Assembly: GCF_004795035.1 (NCBI RefSeq)
Contig: NZ_SSBK01000025.1
Location: 35,905-99,904 of the forward strand
Length of the DNA stretch: 64,000 bases
Source: Streptomyces sp. A0958
GTDB taxonomy: Bacteria; Actinomycetota; Actinomycetes; Streptomycetales; Streptomycetaceae
Direction: 5' to 3'
A program made the translations under genes and the position numbers. The notes beneath the pieces are model-generated. The model was not told where the DNA came from and made no database searches. It saw only the letters and a list, made by a program, of their open reading frames with translations. This document shows positions 34,144 to 43,586 of the stretch, one piece after another (within the stretch, counting starts at the first letter, position 1; the number at the start of each line of letters is the position of its first letter).

Positions 34144-34169
34144 GGGCCGCCGATCATCTTCGGCGGCCC
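34144..34169 (+). terminator. Hairpin terminator after the four-helix membrane-protein gene
   Basis: GGGCCGCCGA at 34144-34153 pairs perfectly with 34160-34169 around a six-base loop, 48 bases after the stop. Confidence 0.75.
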
Positions 34170-34220
34170 CTGCGTGCTGCCGGATCGAAGACTGGACCGG
34201 CCGGCTGAGAGGATCACCCC

Positions 34221-34445
34221 GTGGAGTCACCAGAAGCCGCCCCCGGGACCGAGCCGCTGCCCGGCACCGCCGCAGCCGCCGGTCCCCGCACCGTGCGCTG
34301 CCGCCTCTGCGGACGGCCGCTCACCGGCACCGCCTCCCGCCGCACCGGCCTCGGCCCCTCCTGCGACGCCAAACTGCACCCCGCACCGCCGGCCATCCGC
34401 CACCGGCGGCACGAGGTCGAGCAGGACGTGCTCCCCGGCACCTGA
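34221..34445 (+). CDS. Small zinc-ribbon-like protein (DUF6011-like)
   Basis: 74 residues with a CRLCGRPLTG motif and a following GLGPSCDAKL, a CxxC...C pattern suited to binding one metal ion. The ends are Pro/Ala rich. Such short proteins are widespread in Streptomyces with no known role. The start is GTG at 34221 with GAGAGGA upstream. Its stop lies five bases before the end of the convergent thioesterase gene. Confidence 0.7.
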   Translation: MESPEAAPGTEPLPGTAAAAGPRTVRCRLCGRPLTGTASRRTGLGPSCDAKLHPAPPAIRHRRHEVEQDVLPGT

Positions 34446-34449
34446 GCCG

Positions 34450-35331
34450 TTACGCGGGCCGGTCGCCCAGGCGGCGGAACAGTCCCTCCTGCACCACCGA
34501 CACCAGCAGACGGCCCGCACGGTCGTAGATCCGGCCACGTGCCAGCCCCCGCCCGCCCGTGGCGATCGGCGACTCCTGGTCGTACAGGAACCACTCGTCC
34601 GCCCGGAACGGCCGGTGGAACCACATGGCATGGTCCAGGCTCGCCATGTCGAACCCGCGCGGGCCCCACAACGGCTCCACCGGGATGCGGACCGCGTCCA
34701 GCAGCGTCATGTCGCTCGCGTACGTCAGCGCACACGTGTGCACCAGCGGGTCGTCGCCCAGCGGGCCCACCGCGCGCATCCAGACCGCGCTGCGCGGGTC
34801 GGCGTCCTCGACCTCCTCCCGCGTCCAGCGCAGCCGGTCGACGTAGCGGATGTCGAACGGCTGGCGCCGCGCCATCCGCTCCAGGGCCTCCGGCAGACCG
34901 CCCAGGTGCTCGCGCACCTCTTCGGCGACCGTCGGCAGCTCCTCCGGACCGGGCACGACGCGCGCGGGCGGCAGCTGGTGTTCGAAGCCCGCCTCCTCGG
35001 GGCGGTGGAACGACGCCGTCAGGTTGAAGATCGTCCGGCCCTGCTGGACCGCCGTCACCCGGCGCGTGGTGAACGACCTGCCGTCCCTGACCCGCTCGAC
35101 GTCGTACACGATCGGCACGCCCGGACGGCCCGGCCGCAGGAAGTAGGCGTGCAGCGAGTGCACCGGCCGGTCCCCGTCCGTGGTGCGGCCGGCGGCCACC
35201 AGCGCCTGCCCCGCCACCTGCCCGCCGAAGACCCGCTGCAAGGACTCCTCGGGGCTGCGGCCGCGGAAGATGTTCACCTCGATCCGCTCCAGGTCGAGCA
35301 GGTCGACCAGGCTCTCGGCGGGGTTCGTCAT
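34450..35331 (-). CDS. tesB: Acyl-CoA thioesterase II
   Basis: 293 residues forming the double-hotdog TesB fold. FGGQVAGQALVAAGRT and SLHAYFLRPG mark the first hotdog; the second carries LDHAMWFHRPFRADEWFLYDQESP with the catalytic Asp, followed by GRIYDRAGRLLVSVVQEGL. It hydrolyses medium to long acyl-CoA. The ATG at 35331 gives the conserved N-terminus. It lies 40 bases after the helicase stop on the same strand and may be co-transcribed. Confidence 0.93.
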   Translation of the reverse strand: MTNPAESLVDLLDLERIEVNIFRGRSPEESLQRVFGGQVAGQALVAAGRTTDGDRPVHSLHAYFLRPGRPGVPIVYDVERVRDGRSFTTRRVTAVQQGRTIFNLTASFHRPEEAGFEHQLPPARVVPGPEELPTVAEEVREHLGGLPEALERMARRQPFDIRYVDRLRWTREEVEDADPRSAVWMRAVGPLGDDPLVHTCALTYASDMTLLDAVRIPVEPLWGPRGFDMASLDHAMWFHRPFRADEWFLYDQESPIATGGRGLARGRIYDRAGRLLVSVVQEGLFRRLGDRPA

Positions 35332-35371
35332 GCCGTTCCTCTCCACTCTCGCGGTGACGTCGCGCGTCCGC

Positions 35372-37885
35372 TCACAGCTGGCCCACGGAGGTGACCCGCA
35401 GGACCGCCCGGCCCTCTTCGTCCGACGCGGCGAGATCGACCTCCGCGCTGATGCCCCAGTCATGGTCGCCGTTCGGGTCGGCGAACGTCTGACGGACCCG
35501 CCACAGGCCGTGCTCCGCGTCCTCGTCGATCTTCAGCAGCTTCGGCCCGCGCGCGTCGGGACCGGTGCCCAGCCCCTCGTACTCGTCCCAGTACGCGTCC
35601 ATCGCCTCGCCCCACGCGTCCTCGTCCCAGCCCGCGTCCGCGTCCAGCTCGCCGAGGTCGCGGACCCGGTCCAGCGCGGCCAGCTCGACCCGGCGGAACA
35701 TCGCGTTGCGCACCAGGACCCGGAAGGCGCGGGCGTTCGCCGTGACCGGCTTGACCTCGTCGGCCCGCTCCTGCGCCTGCTCGGCCGTCTCCACCTCCGG
35801 GTTGGCGAGCTGCTCCCACTCGTCCAGAAGACTGGAGTCGACCTGACGGACCATCTCACCGAGCCAGGCGATCAGATCCTCCAGGTCCTCGGACTTGATG
35901 TCGTCCGGAATGGTGTGCTCCAGCGCCTTGTACGCGCTCGCCAGATAGCGCAGCACGATGCCCTCGGTGCGCGCCAGCTCGTAGTTCGAGGTGAACTCCG
36001 TGAACGTCATGGCCCGTTCGTACATGTCACGGATCACCGACTTCGGCGACACCGGGTGGTCGCCCACCCACGGGTGGCTGCGCCGGTAGACGTCGTACGC
36101 GTGCCACAGCAGCTCGCTCAGCGGCTTCGGGTACGTCACCTCCTGGAGCAGCTCCATCCGCTCCTCGTACTCGATCCCGTCGGCCTTCATCTGCCCGACC
36201 GCCTCGCCGCGCGCCTTGTTCTGCTGCGCCGCCAGGATCTGGCGCGGGTCGTCCAGCGTCGACTCCACCACCGACACCATGTCCAGCGCGTACGACGGCG
36301 AGTCCGGGTCCAGCAGCTCGAACGCGGCGAGCGCGAAGGTGGACAGCGGCTGGTTCAGCGCGAAGTCCTGCTGGAGGTCGACGGTCAGCCGCACGATACG
36401 GCCCTCCGCGTCCGGCTCGGCCAGCTGCTCCACCACGCCGCCGTCCAGCAGCGAACGGTAGATCGCGATGGCCCGGCGGATGTGCCGCAGCTGCGCCCGG
36501 CGCGGCTCGTGGTTGTCCTCCAGCAGATGCCGCATGGCGTCGAAGGCGTTGCCCGGGCGGGCGATCACGGACAGCAGCATCGTGTGCGTGACCCGGAACC
36601 GGGAGGTCAGCGGCTCCGGATCGGACTGGATCAGCTTGTCGAACGTGGTCTCCGACCAGGCCACGAAGCCCTCGGGAGCCTTCTTGCGGACGACCTTGCG
36701 CTTCTTCTTCGGGTCGTCGCCCGCCTTCTTGACGGCCTTCTCGTTCTCGATGACGTGCTCGGGTGCCTGGGCGACGACGAAGCCCGCCGTGTCGAAGCCC
36801 GCCCGCCCGGCCCGGCCGGCGATCTGGTGGAACTCGCGGGCCCGCAGCGTCCTTACCCGGGTGCCGTCGTACTTGGTGAGGGCGGTGAACAGCACCGTGC
36901 GGATCGGTACGTTGACGCCGACGCCGAGCGTGTCCGTACCGCAGATCACCTTCAGCAGACCCGCCTGCGCCAGTTTCTCCACCAGCCGGCGGTACTTCGG
37001 GAGCATGCCGGCGTGGTGCACACCGATGCCGTGCCGCACATAACGCGAGAGGTTCTGGCCGAACTTGGTGGTGAAGCGGAAGTTGCCGATGAGATCGGCG
37101 ATCTTCTCCTTCTCCTCCTTGGTGCACATGTTGATGCTCATCAGCGACTGCGCCCGCTCCACCGCCGCCGCCTGGGTGAAGTGCACGATGTACACCGGCG
37201 ACTGCCGGGTCTCCAGGAGCTCGGTGATCGTCTCGGTGATCGGCGTCAGCCGGTACTCGTAGCTCAGCGGCACCGGCCGGGTCGCCGAGCGGATCACGGA
37301 GGTCGGGCGGCCGGTGCGCCGCGTCAGGTCCTCCTCGAACATCCGGACGTCACCGAGCGTCGCCGACATCAGGACGAACTGGGCCTGCGGAAGCTCCAGC
37401 AGCGGGATCTGCCACGCCCAGCCCCGGTCCGGCTCCGCGTAGAAGTGGAACTCGTCCATGACGACCTGGCCGATGTCCGCGTACTTCCCGTCACGCAGAG
37501 CGATGGAGGCCAGCACCTCGGCGGTGCAGCAGATCACCGGGGCGTCGGCGTTGACCGAGGCGTCCCCGGTGAGCATGCCGACGTTCTCCGTACCGAACAG
37601 CTTGCACAGGTCGAAGAACTTCTCCGAGACCAGCGCCTTGATCGGGGCGGTGTAGAAGGTGACCTTGTCCTGTGCCAGGGCGGTGAAGTGCGCACCCGCC
37701 GCGACCAGGCTCTTCCCGGACCCGGTGGGCGTGGAAAGGATCACGTTGGCCCCGGAGACCACCTCGATCAGCGCCTCCTCCTGAGCGGGGTAGAGGGTGA
37801 TCCCCTGCGTCTCGGTCCAGGACGAGAAAGCCTCGAAGAGGGCGTCGGGGTCGTCGGTCGGGGGCAGCTGATCGATAAGGGTCAC
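35372..37885 (-). CDS. Ski2-like DEAD/DEAH-box RNA helicase with DUF3516
   Basis: 837 residues. Motif I is STPTGSGKSLVA, motif II is the DEFH box (VVMDEFHFYAEPDRGWAW), motif III is LMSATLG and motif VI is HQIAGRAGRAG. The C-terminal half (~460-837) is the DUF3516 region seen in actinobacterial HelY-like proteins. It probably unwinds or remodels RNA. The GTG at 37885 is chosen because translation from the upstream methionine adds residues with no similarity to helicases. Confidence 0.92.
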   Translation of the reverse strand: MTLIDQLPPTDDPDALFEAFSSWTETQGITLYPAQEEALIEVVSGANVILSTPTGSGKSLVAAGAHFTALAQDKVTFYTAPIKALVSEKFFDLCKLFGTENVGMLTGDASVNADAPVICCTAEVLASIALRDGKYADIGQVVMDEFHFYAEPDRGWAWQIPLLELPQAQFVLMSATLGDVRMFEEDLTRRTGRPTSVIRSATRPVPLSYEYRLTPITETITELLETRQSPVYIVHFTQAAAVERAQSLMSINMCTKEEKEKIADLIGNFRFTTKFGQNLSRYVRHGIGVHHAGMLPKYRRLVEKLAQAGLLKVICGTDTLGVGVNVPIRTVLFTALTKYDGTRVRTLRAREFHQIAGRAGRAGFDTAGFVVAQAPEHVIENEKAVKKAGDDPKKKRKVVRKKAPEGFVAWSETTFDKLIQSDPEPLTSRFRVTHTMLLSVIARPGNAFDAMRHLLEDNHEPRRAQLRHIRRAIAIYRSLLDGGVVEQLAEPDAEGRIVRLTVDLQQDFALNQPLSTFALAAFELLDPDSPSYALDMVSVVESTLDDPRQILAAQQNKARGEAVGQMKADGIEYEERMELLQEVTYPKPLSELLWHAYDVYRRSHPWVGDHPVSPKSVIRDMYERAMTFTEFTSNYELARTEGIVLRYLASAYKALEHTIPDDIKSEDLEDLIAWLGEMVRQVDSSLLDEWEQLANPEVETAEQAQERADEVKPVTANARAFRVLVRNAMFRRVELAALDRVRDLGELDADAGWDEDAWGEAMDAYWDEYEGLGTGPDARGPKLLKIDEDAEHGLWRVRQTFADPNGDHDWGISAEVDLAASDEEGRAVLRVTSVGQL

Positions 37886-38055
37886 GCCCCCATCTTGCCT
37901 GTCTTCGGTCCCGATGAGGGAACCGGACGACGGCAGGAAGATCACGGACGATACGCTGCCCTCTCAACTCGGCCACGTCGCAACGACGGTGGCCGGTTCT
38001 CACGTACAGGCACCGCCTGGCGCACTCGGCGACACCCACGGGGGGCTCAGCAGTC

Positions 38056-38847
38056 ATGATGGGACCGGCACACTCACTGTCCGGGGCAGCGGCCTGGCTG
38101 GGGGTGGGTGCCGCCGCGGCCGCCGCCGGCCACCCCATGCCGTGGCCCGTCCTCGTCGTCGGCGCGCTGATCAGCGCGGGCGCGGCGCTCGCCCCCGACC
38201 TCGACCACAAGTCGGCGACCATCTCGCGCGCCTTCGGACCGGTCTCACGCGGGGTGTGCGAGGTCGTCGACAAGCTCTCGCACGCCGTCTACAAGGCCAC
38301 CCGGATGCGGGGCGACTCCACGCGCAACGGCGGCCACCGCACCCTGACCCACACCTGGGTGTGGGCGGTCCTGATCGGCGCGGCGGCCTCCGGCGCGGCG
38401 ATCACCGGCGGCCGCTGGGCGGTGCTGGGCATCCTCTTCGTCCACCTGGTCCTCGCCGTCGAGGGGCTGCTGTGGCGGGCCGCCAGGATGTCCAGCGACG
38501 TCCTGGTGTGGCTGCTCGGAGCGACCAGCGCGTGGATTCTCGCCGGCATCCTCGACCAGCCGGGCCACGGCTCGGACTGGCTCTTCACCGACCCCGGCCA
38601 GGAATACCTCTGGCTCGGACTGCCCATCGTGCTCGGCGCCCTCATCCACGACATCGGCGACGCGCTGACCGTGTCCGGCTGCCCGATCCTGTGGCCGATC
38701 CCCGTCGGCCGCAAGCGCTGGTACCCCATCGGCCCGCCGAAGGCCATGCGCTTCAGGGCCGGCAGCTGGGTGGAGATCAAGGTGCTGATGCCGGTGTTCA
38801 TGGTGCTCGGCGGAGTGGGCGCGGCAGTCGCGATGAACGTCATCTGA
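38056..38847 (+). CDS. Membrane-bound metal-dependent hydrolase (DUF457/YdjM family)
   Basis: 263 residues with several membrane helices. Metal-ligand motifs of the family are visible: MGPAHSLSGAAAW at the start, LAPDLDHKSATISRAFG, GHRTLTHTW and ALIHDIGDALTVSG, all supplying His/Asp ligands on one face. YdjM/LexA-regulated relatives are putative phospholipid or membrane hydrolases. It is divergent from the helicase gene and convergent with the ABC exporter. Confidence 0.88.
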   Translation: MMGPAHSLSGAAAWLGVGAAAAAAGHPMPWPVLVVGALISAGAALAPDLDHKSATISRAFGPVSRGVCEVVDKLSHAVYKATRMRGDSTRNGGHRTLTHTWVWAVLIGAAASGAAITGGRWAVLGILFVHLVLAVEGLLWRAARMSSDVLVWLLGATSAWILAGILDQPGHGSDWLFTDPGQEYLWLGLPIVLGALIHDIGDALTVSGCPILWPIPVGRKRWYPIGPPKAMRFRAGSWVEIKVLMPVFMVLGGVGAAVAMNVI

Positions 38848-38856
38848 CGCCCGCGC

Positions 38857-38887
38857 CCGGGGGCCGGCCGGACCGGCCGGCCCCCGG
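38857..38887. terminator. Bidirectional hairpin between convergent genes
   Basis: A 13-bp perfect GC stem (38857-38869 with 38875-38887) in the 45-base gap between the DUF457 gene and the end of the ABC exporter operon; it can serve both transcripts. Confidence 0.8.
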
Positions 38888-38892
38888 AGCCG

Positions 38893-40674
38893 TCAGCCGT
38901 GCCAGGACCGCCACAGCGCCGCGTACGCGCCGTCCGCCGCCACCAGCTCGTCATGGCTGCCGAACTCACTGATCCGGCCCTGCTCGACCACGGCGATCAC
39001 ATCCGCGTCGTGCGCGGTGTGCAGCCGGTGGGCGATCGCCACGACCGTACGGCCGTCCAGCACCCGGGCCAGCGACCGCTCCAGATGCCGGGCCGCGCGC
39101 GGATCGAGCAGCGAGGTCGCCTCGTCCAGGACCAGCGTGTGCGGGTCGGCCAGGACCAGCCGGGCCAGCGCGATCTGCTGCGCCTGCGCCGGTGTGATCA
39201 CCAGACCGCCCGAGCCGACCTCGGAGTCGAGCCCCGCCTCCAGGGCCCTCGCCCAGCCGTCCGCGTCGACCGCCGCGAGCGACGTCCACAGCTCCGCGTC
39301 CTCGGCGTCCGTACGGGCCAGCAGCAGGTTGTCGCGCAGCGAACCGACGAACACATGGTGCTCCTGGTTGACCAGCGCCACATGCGAACGGACCCGCTCC
39401 GTCGCCATCCGCGACAGCTGCGCGCCCCCGAGCGTGACCTCACCGATCCGCGGGGCGTAGATCCCCGCCAGCAGCCGGCCCAGCGTCGACTTGCCCGCAC
39501 CCGACGGGCCGACCAGCGCCAGCCGCGTACCCGGCGCGACGTCCAGCGACACCCGGTGCAGCACATCGACGCCGTCCACGTACCCGAAGCGCACCTCGTC
39601 GGCGCGCACGTCCCGGCCGTCCGGGACCACCGCGGCATCGCCCGCGTCCGGCTCGATCTCCCGGACACCCACCAGGCGCGCCAGCGACACCTGGGCGACC
39701 TGCAACTCGTCGTACCAGCGCAGGATCAGACCGATCGGGTCCACCATCATCTGAGCGAGCAGGGCACCGGTCGTGACCTGGCCGACGGTGAGATAACCCT
39801 CGATGACGAACCAGCCGCCCAGCAGCAGGACCGCGCCGACAATCGTCGCGTACGTGGCGTTGATGACGGGAAAGAGCACCGAGCGCAGGAACAGCGTGTA
39901 CCGCTCCCACGCGGTCCACTCCTTGATGCGCCGGTTCGACAGGGCGACCCGGCGCGCACCCAGCCGGTGCGCCTCCACGGTCCGCCCCGCGTCCACCGTC
40001 TCCGCGAGCACCGCCGCGACCGCCGCGTAACCGGCGGCCTCCGAGCGGTACGCCGAGGGTGCCCGGCGGAAGTACCAGCGGCAGCCGATCAGCAGCACCG
40101 GCAGCGCCACGAGCACCGCGAGCGCCAGCGGGGGAGCGGTGACGGTGAGGGCGGCGACGAGCAGGCCCGCCCACACCACGCCGATGGTCAGCTGCGGCAC
40201 CGCCTCGCGCATCGCGTTGGCGAGCCGGTCGATGTCCGTCGTGATCCGTGACAGCAGGTCCCCCGTGCCGGCCCGCTCCAGCACTCCCGGGGGCAGCCGC
40301 ACCGAGCGCACGAGGAAATCCTCGCGCAGATCGGCGAGCATCTCCTCGCCCAGCATCGCGCTGCGCAGCCGCATCATCCGGGTGGCCACCGTCTGCACGA
40401 CCAGCGCGACCGCGAACACGACTGCCGCGCGCTCCAGATGCAGGTCGGTGGCGCCGTCGGACAGATCCTCGACGAGCCCGCCCAGCAGGTACGGACCCAC
40501 GATCGAGGCGGTCACCGCGAGCGTGTTGAGCAGGGTCACCACGATGAACGGGCGCCGGTGGCGCCGGATCAGCCCCCGTACGTAGGAGCGTACGGTCGCG
40601 GGGCTGCCGACCGGCAGGGTCGTGGCCGACTCCGGAGCCGCCGGGTCGTGGGCCGGTGGGGCGATGCCGATCAT
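38893..40674 (-). CDS. ABC exporter half-transporter with degenerate signature motif
   Basis: 593 residues: a six-helix type IV exporter membrane domain (~35-320) and a C-terminal nucleotide-binding domain (~345-590). Walker A (LVGPSGAGKSTLGRLLAG), Walker B (HTLVLDEATSLLD) and the H-loop (VVAIAHRL) are canonical, but the ABC signature is degenerate (VITPAQAQQIALARL instead of LSGGQ). It is the second gene of a pair: its ATG overlaps the previous stop as ATGA. The partner has the opposite set of defects, so the two should form one working heterodimer. Confidence 0.93.
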   Translation of the reverse strand: MIGIAPPAHDPAAPESATTLPVGSPATVRSYVRGLIRRHRRPFIVVTLLNTLAVTASIVGPYLLGGLVEDLSDGATDLHLERAAVVFAVALVVQTVATRMMRLRSAMLGEEMLADLREDFLVRSVRLPPGVLERAGTGDLLSRITTDIDRLANAMREAVPQLTIGVVWAGLLVAALTVTAPPLALAVLVALPVLLIGCRWYFRRAPSAYRSEAAGYAAVAAVLAETVDAGRTVEAHRLGARRVALSNRRIKEWTAWERYTLFLRSVLFPVINATYATIVGAVLLLGGWFVIEGYLTVGQVTTGALLAQMMVDPIGLILRWYDELQVAQVSLARLVGVREIEPDAGDAAVVPDGRDVRADEVRFGYVDGVDVLHRVSLDVAPGTRLALVGPSGAGKSTLGRLLAGIYAPRIGEVTLGGAQLSRMATERVRSHVALVNQEHHVFVGSLRDNLLLARTDAEDAELWTSLAAVDADGWARALEAGLDSEVGSGGLVITPAQAQQIALARLVLADPHTLVLDEATSLLDPRAARHLERSLARVLDGRTVVAIAHRLHTAHDADVIAVVEQGRISEFGSHDELVAADGAYAALWRSWHG

Positions 40675-42512
40675 GCCCTCTCCTCGATTTCCTCGCTCGT
40701 GCCGATTTCTTCGTTCCGCCCGGGTGCGGCCGTGGCCGCCGCCTCGTCGTCGGTGTCGCGCGCGACGACGTCCCGGTACCGCTCCTCGGTGAGCAGCAGC
40801 TCACGGTGCGTACCGGCGGCCACCACCGTGCCCCGGTGGACCAGCGCCACCCGGTCGGCCAGGTCCAGCAGCAGCGGCGACGAGGAGAAGGCGACGGTCG
40901 TACGGTCCGCACGCAGCGCCTTGACGCCCGCGGCGACGCGGGCCTCGGTGTGCGAGTCGACGGCGGACGTGGGCTCGTCCAGGACGAGGGCGTCAGGGTC
41001 GGTCATCAATGACCGGGCCAGTGCGAGCCGTTGGCGCTGTCCGCCGGAGAGCGACCGGCCGCGTTCGGTGATCCGGGTGTCCAGGGGCTCACCGCCCGGG
41101 CCTGGGGACGCCTGCGCCAGCGCGGCCAGGACGTCGTCGCACTGGGCGGCCGACAGGGCGGCCCCGGCCGTCACCCGGCCGGACGACGGCACGTCCAGGA
41201 GTTCACGCAGCGTGCCCGAGAGCAGCACCGGGTCCTTGTCCTGGACCAGGACGGCGGCCCGCGCCGCGTCCAGCTCCAGTTCGTCCAGGGGTACGCCGCC
41301 CAGCAGGACGGACGGCGGGGCGGGGGCGACGGTGTCCTCGGCCTCCTCTTCCCGCGCCTCGGGCTGGGCATGTCCGCCGAGCCGTTCCGCCAGCCGGCCG
41401 GCCTCGTCGGGGTCGCCGCAGACCACGGCGGTGAACAACCCATGGGGCGCGAGCAGCCCGGTGACCGGGTCGTACAGGTCGCCGGACGGGACGGTGGTGG
41501 CCGTGGCCGCACGGGTGGTCCGGCTGAGCGACAGCACCCGCACCGCGCGCTGCGCGGAGGGCCGGGAGAAGGAGTACGCCATGGCGATCTCTTCGAAGTG
41601 ACGCAGCGGGAACATCAGCAGGGTCGCCGCGCTGTACACGGTCACCAGCTGGCCGACCTCGATCTTCCCGTCCCTCGCCAGGGAGGCCCCGTAGACGACC
41701 AGGGCGAGCAGCAGTACGCCCGGCAGCAGGACCTGGACCGCGGAGATGAGCGACCACATACGGGCGTTGTGCACCGCGGCCTTGCGGACCTCCTGGGAAG
41801 CGCGCCGGTACCGGTCCAGGAACAGTTCCTCGCCGCCGATGCCCCGTAGCACGCGCAGCCCGGCCACGGTGTCCGAGGCCAGTTCGGTGGCCTTGCCCGC
41901 CTTTTCGCGCTGGACGTCGGCGCGACGGGTGGCGCGGGGCAGCAACGGCAGTACGGACAGCGCCAGGAAGGGCATGGCGATCGCCACGAGGACGCCCAGG
42001 GAGGGGAGGTAGAGGACGAGCCCGACGCTGATGACGACCAGGACCGTCGCGGCGGCCAGGAAGCGGGAGAGCGACTCGACGAACCAGCCGATCTTCTCCA
42101 CGTCACCGGTGGAGACCGCCACCACCTCGCCGGCGGCGACCCTGCGGGTCAGCGCCGCGCCCAGCTCGGCGGTCTTGCGGGACAGCAACTGCTGGACCCG
42201 GGCCGCGGCGGTGATCCAGTTGGTGATGGCGCTGCGGTGGACCATGGTGTCGCTCACCGCGGTCAGTACACCCAGAAGCGCGGTCAGGCCGCCCGCCAGC
42301 GCGAGCCGGCCGCCGGACCGGTCGACGACCGCTTGGACGCCCAGTCCGACCGTGAGCGGGTAGCCCGCGATGGAACATTGGTGCAGAAGGCCCCAGGACA
42401 GGGATTTGAGCTGCCCGCGGAGCTGATTGCGGCCCAGCCAGTACAGGAAGCGAGGGCCTGAACGGACATCGGGATCGCCGGGATCAGGGTACGGAAGATC
42501 GCGAATGTGCAT
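40671..42512 (-). CDS. ABC exporter half-transporter lacking Walker A
   Basis: 613 residues with an exporter membrane domain (~40-330) and an ATPase domain. The signature LSGGQRQRLALARSL and Walker B ALVLDEPTSAVD are perfect, but where Walker A belongs the sequence reads VVCGDPDEAGRLAERLGGH with no GxxGxGKS, and the H-loop histidine is replaced (VAFSSSPLLLD). With its partner this leaves one composite ATP site (partner Walker A plus this signature). The ATG at 42512 is the best start. A 16-bp tandem repeat lies upstream. Confidence 0.92.
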   Translation of the reverse strand: MHIRDLPYPDPGDPDVRSGPRFLYWLGRNQLRGQLKSLSWGLLHQCSIAGYPLTVGLGVQAVVDRSGGRLALAGGLTALLGVLTAVSDTMVHRSAITNWITAAARVQQLLSRKTAELGAALTRRVAAGEVVAVSTGDVEKIGWFVESLSRFLAAATVLVVISVGLVLYLPSLGVLVAIAMPFLALSVLPLLPRATRRADVQREKAGKATELASDTVAGLRVLRGIGGEELFLDRYRRASQEVRKAAVHNARMWSLISAVQVLLPGVLLLALVVYGASLARDGKIEVGQLVTVYSAATLLMFPLRHFEEIAMAYSFSRPSAQRAVRVLSLSRTTRAATATTVPSGDLYDPVTGLLAPHGLFTAVVCGDPDEAGRLAERLGGHAQPEAREEEAEDTVAPAPPSVLLGGVPLDELELDAARAAVLVQDKDPVLLSGTLRELLDVPSSGRVTAGAALSAAQCDDVLAALAQASPGPGGEPLDTRITERGRSLSGGQRQRLALARSLMTDPDALVLDEPTSAVDSHTEARVAAGVKALRADRTTVAFSSSPLLLDLADRVALVHRGTVVAAGTHRELLLTEERYRDVVARDTDDEAAATAAPGRNEEIGTSEEIEERA

Positions 42513-42694
42513 GACGTCCCAAAGGAATCGGAAGAGGCCGGAACCCGCGAGGGGCCCCGGGACGCGTCGGGAGAAACACCGGGCCGCCTGCGGGGGTTCG
42601 CAGGCGGGGAACCAAACCGTGCAAGCCTCGCGTATCACCGGGGACGCGGCAAACGCTTTTATCGGCCCCGGTGGCGGGCTGCGCGGGCCCGGCC

Positions 42695-42742
42695 GCGGAC
42701 GGGGAAAGATGCGGACGGGCAAAGATGCGGACGGGTAAAGAT
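42695..42742. repeat. 16-bp tandem repeat, three copies
   Basis: Three consecutive copies of GCGGACGGG(G/C/T)AAAGAT (42695, 42711, 42727) in the gap between the divergent ABC exporter operon and the L,D-transpeptidase-like gene. The period is about 1.5 helical turns. It could be a regulatory iteron or simple slippage. Confidence 0.85.
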
Positions 42743-42811
42743 TCGGCACGCTTTCGCCGGGCCCCCCTCGGGCGCGCGAAGGCGCACGTCACCAAGTGCG
42801 AGCATGGGCGG

Positions 42812-43555
42812 ATGCATATAGCCGGTGCGGTACGAGTGGTGGTCTCGGCGGCCGCCTGTGGTGTCCTGCTCACGACCCTGACGTCCTGCGGCGACGGGCA
42901 GGACACGAAGAAGGGCGGCGCGCATCAGTCGGCCGCCGCCGAGAAGGGCGAGCAGAAGAAGCGGACCACCGGCCTGAAGCGCATCCCCGATGTGGGCGAC
43001 CGCCTCCAGTCGCAGATACGGGCCGACTCGCGTCAGGTCGTCGCCGTCTACGGCGCGGGCAAGGACTCCGCGGACTCCACCGTCGTGCTCTACACCAAGT
43101 CCGGCTCCACCTGGGACAAGGTCGCCGGCTGGAAGGCGCACAACGGCAAGAGGGGCTGGGCGGCCAACCACCACGAGGACGACAAGCGCAGCCCCGTCGG
43201 CGTCTTCACCCTCAGCGACGCGGGCGGTGTGCTGGCCGACCCCGGCGCGCTCCTGCCGTACACGCAGTCGGCATCCATCCAGGCCCCGCACTACTGGGCC
43301 AAGTCCCACTGGCACGACTTCGACTACGTCATCGCCATCGACTACAACCGGGTCAAGGGCACCCCGCCCAACGACCCGACGCGCCCGCAGGGCCAGACGA
43401 AGGGCGGCAGTATCTGGCTGCACATGGACCACGGCAGCGGGACTTCGGCCTGTGTGAGTGTGTCGAAGCCGGCCATGGAGAAGCTGCTGCGCACCTTGGA
43501 CCCGAAGCAGCACCCGGTCGTGGTGATGGGCGACCGGGCGAGCCTCCGCGGCTGA
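42812..43555 (+). CDS. L,D-transpeptidase-like lipoprotein
   Basis: 247 residues: a lipoprotein signal ending in the lipobox-like LTTLTSC (Cys near residue 27), a charged Lys/Glu spacer and a YkuD-type catalytic region. The key stretch is IWLHMDHGSGTSACVSV, where the His and the Cys of the TSACVSV segment stand for the HxG...SHGC pair of L,D-transpeptidases. It may form 3-3 cross-links or attach proteins to peptidoglycan, but the variant active-site motif leaves the exact reaction open. The ATG at 42812 is used. Confidence 0.8.
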   Translation: MHIAGAVRVVVSAAACGVLLTTLTSCGDGQDTKKGGAHQSAAAEKGEQKKRTTGLKRIPDVGDRLQSQIRADSRQVVAVYGAGKDSADSTVVLYTKSGSTWDKVAGWKAHNGKRGWAANHHEDDKRSPVGVFTLSDAGGVLADPGALLPYTQSASIQAPHYWAKSHWHDFDYVIAIDYNRVKGTPPNDPTRPQGQTKGGSIWLHMDHGSGTSACVSVSKPAMEKLLRTLDPKQHPVVVMGDRASLRG

Positions 43556-43586
43556 CGGGCCGCCGGCGTACGCCTCAGCCGGGGCC

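Noticed and set aside
35180..38059. 959-codon plus-strand frame opposite the helicase
   Set aside because: Arg/His/Val-rich mirror of the helicase gene without domain features.
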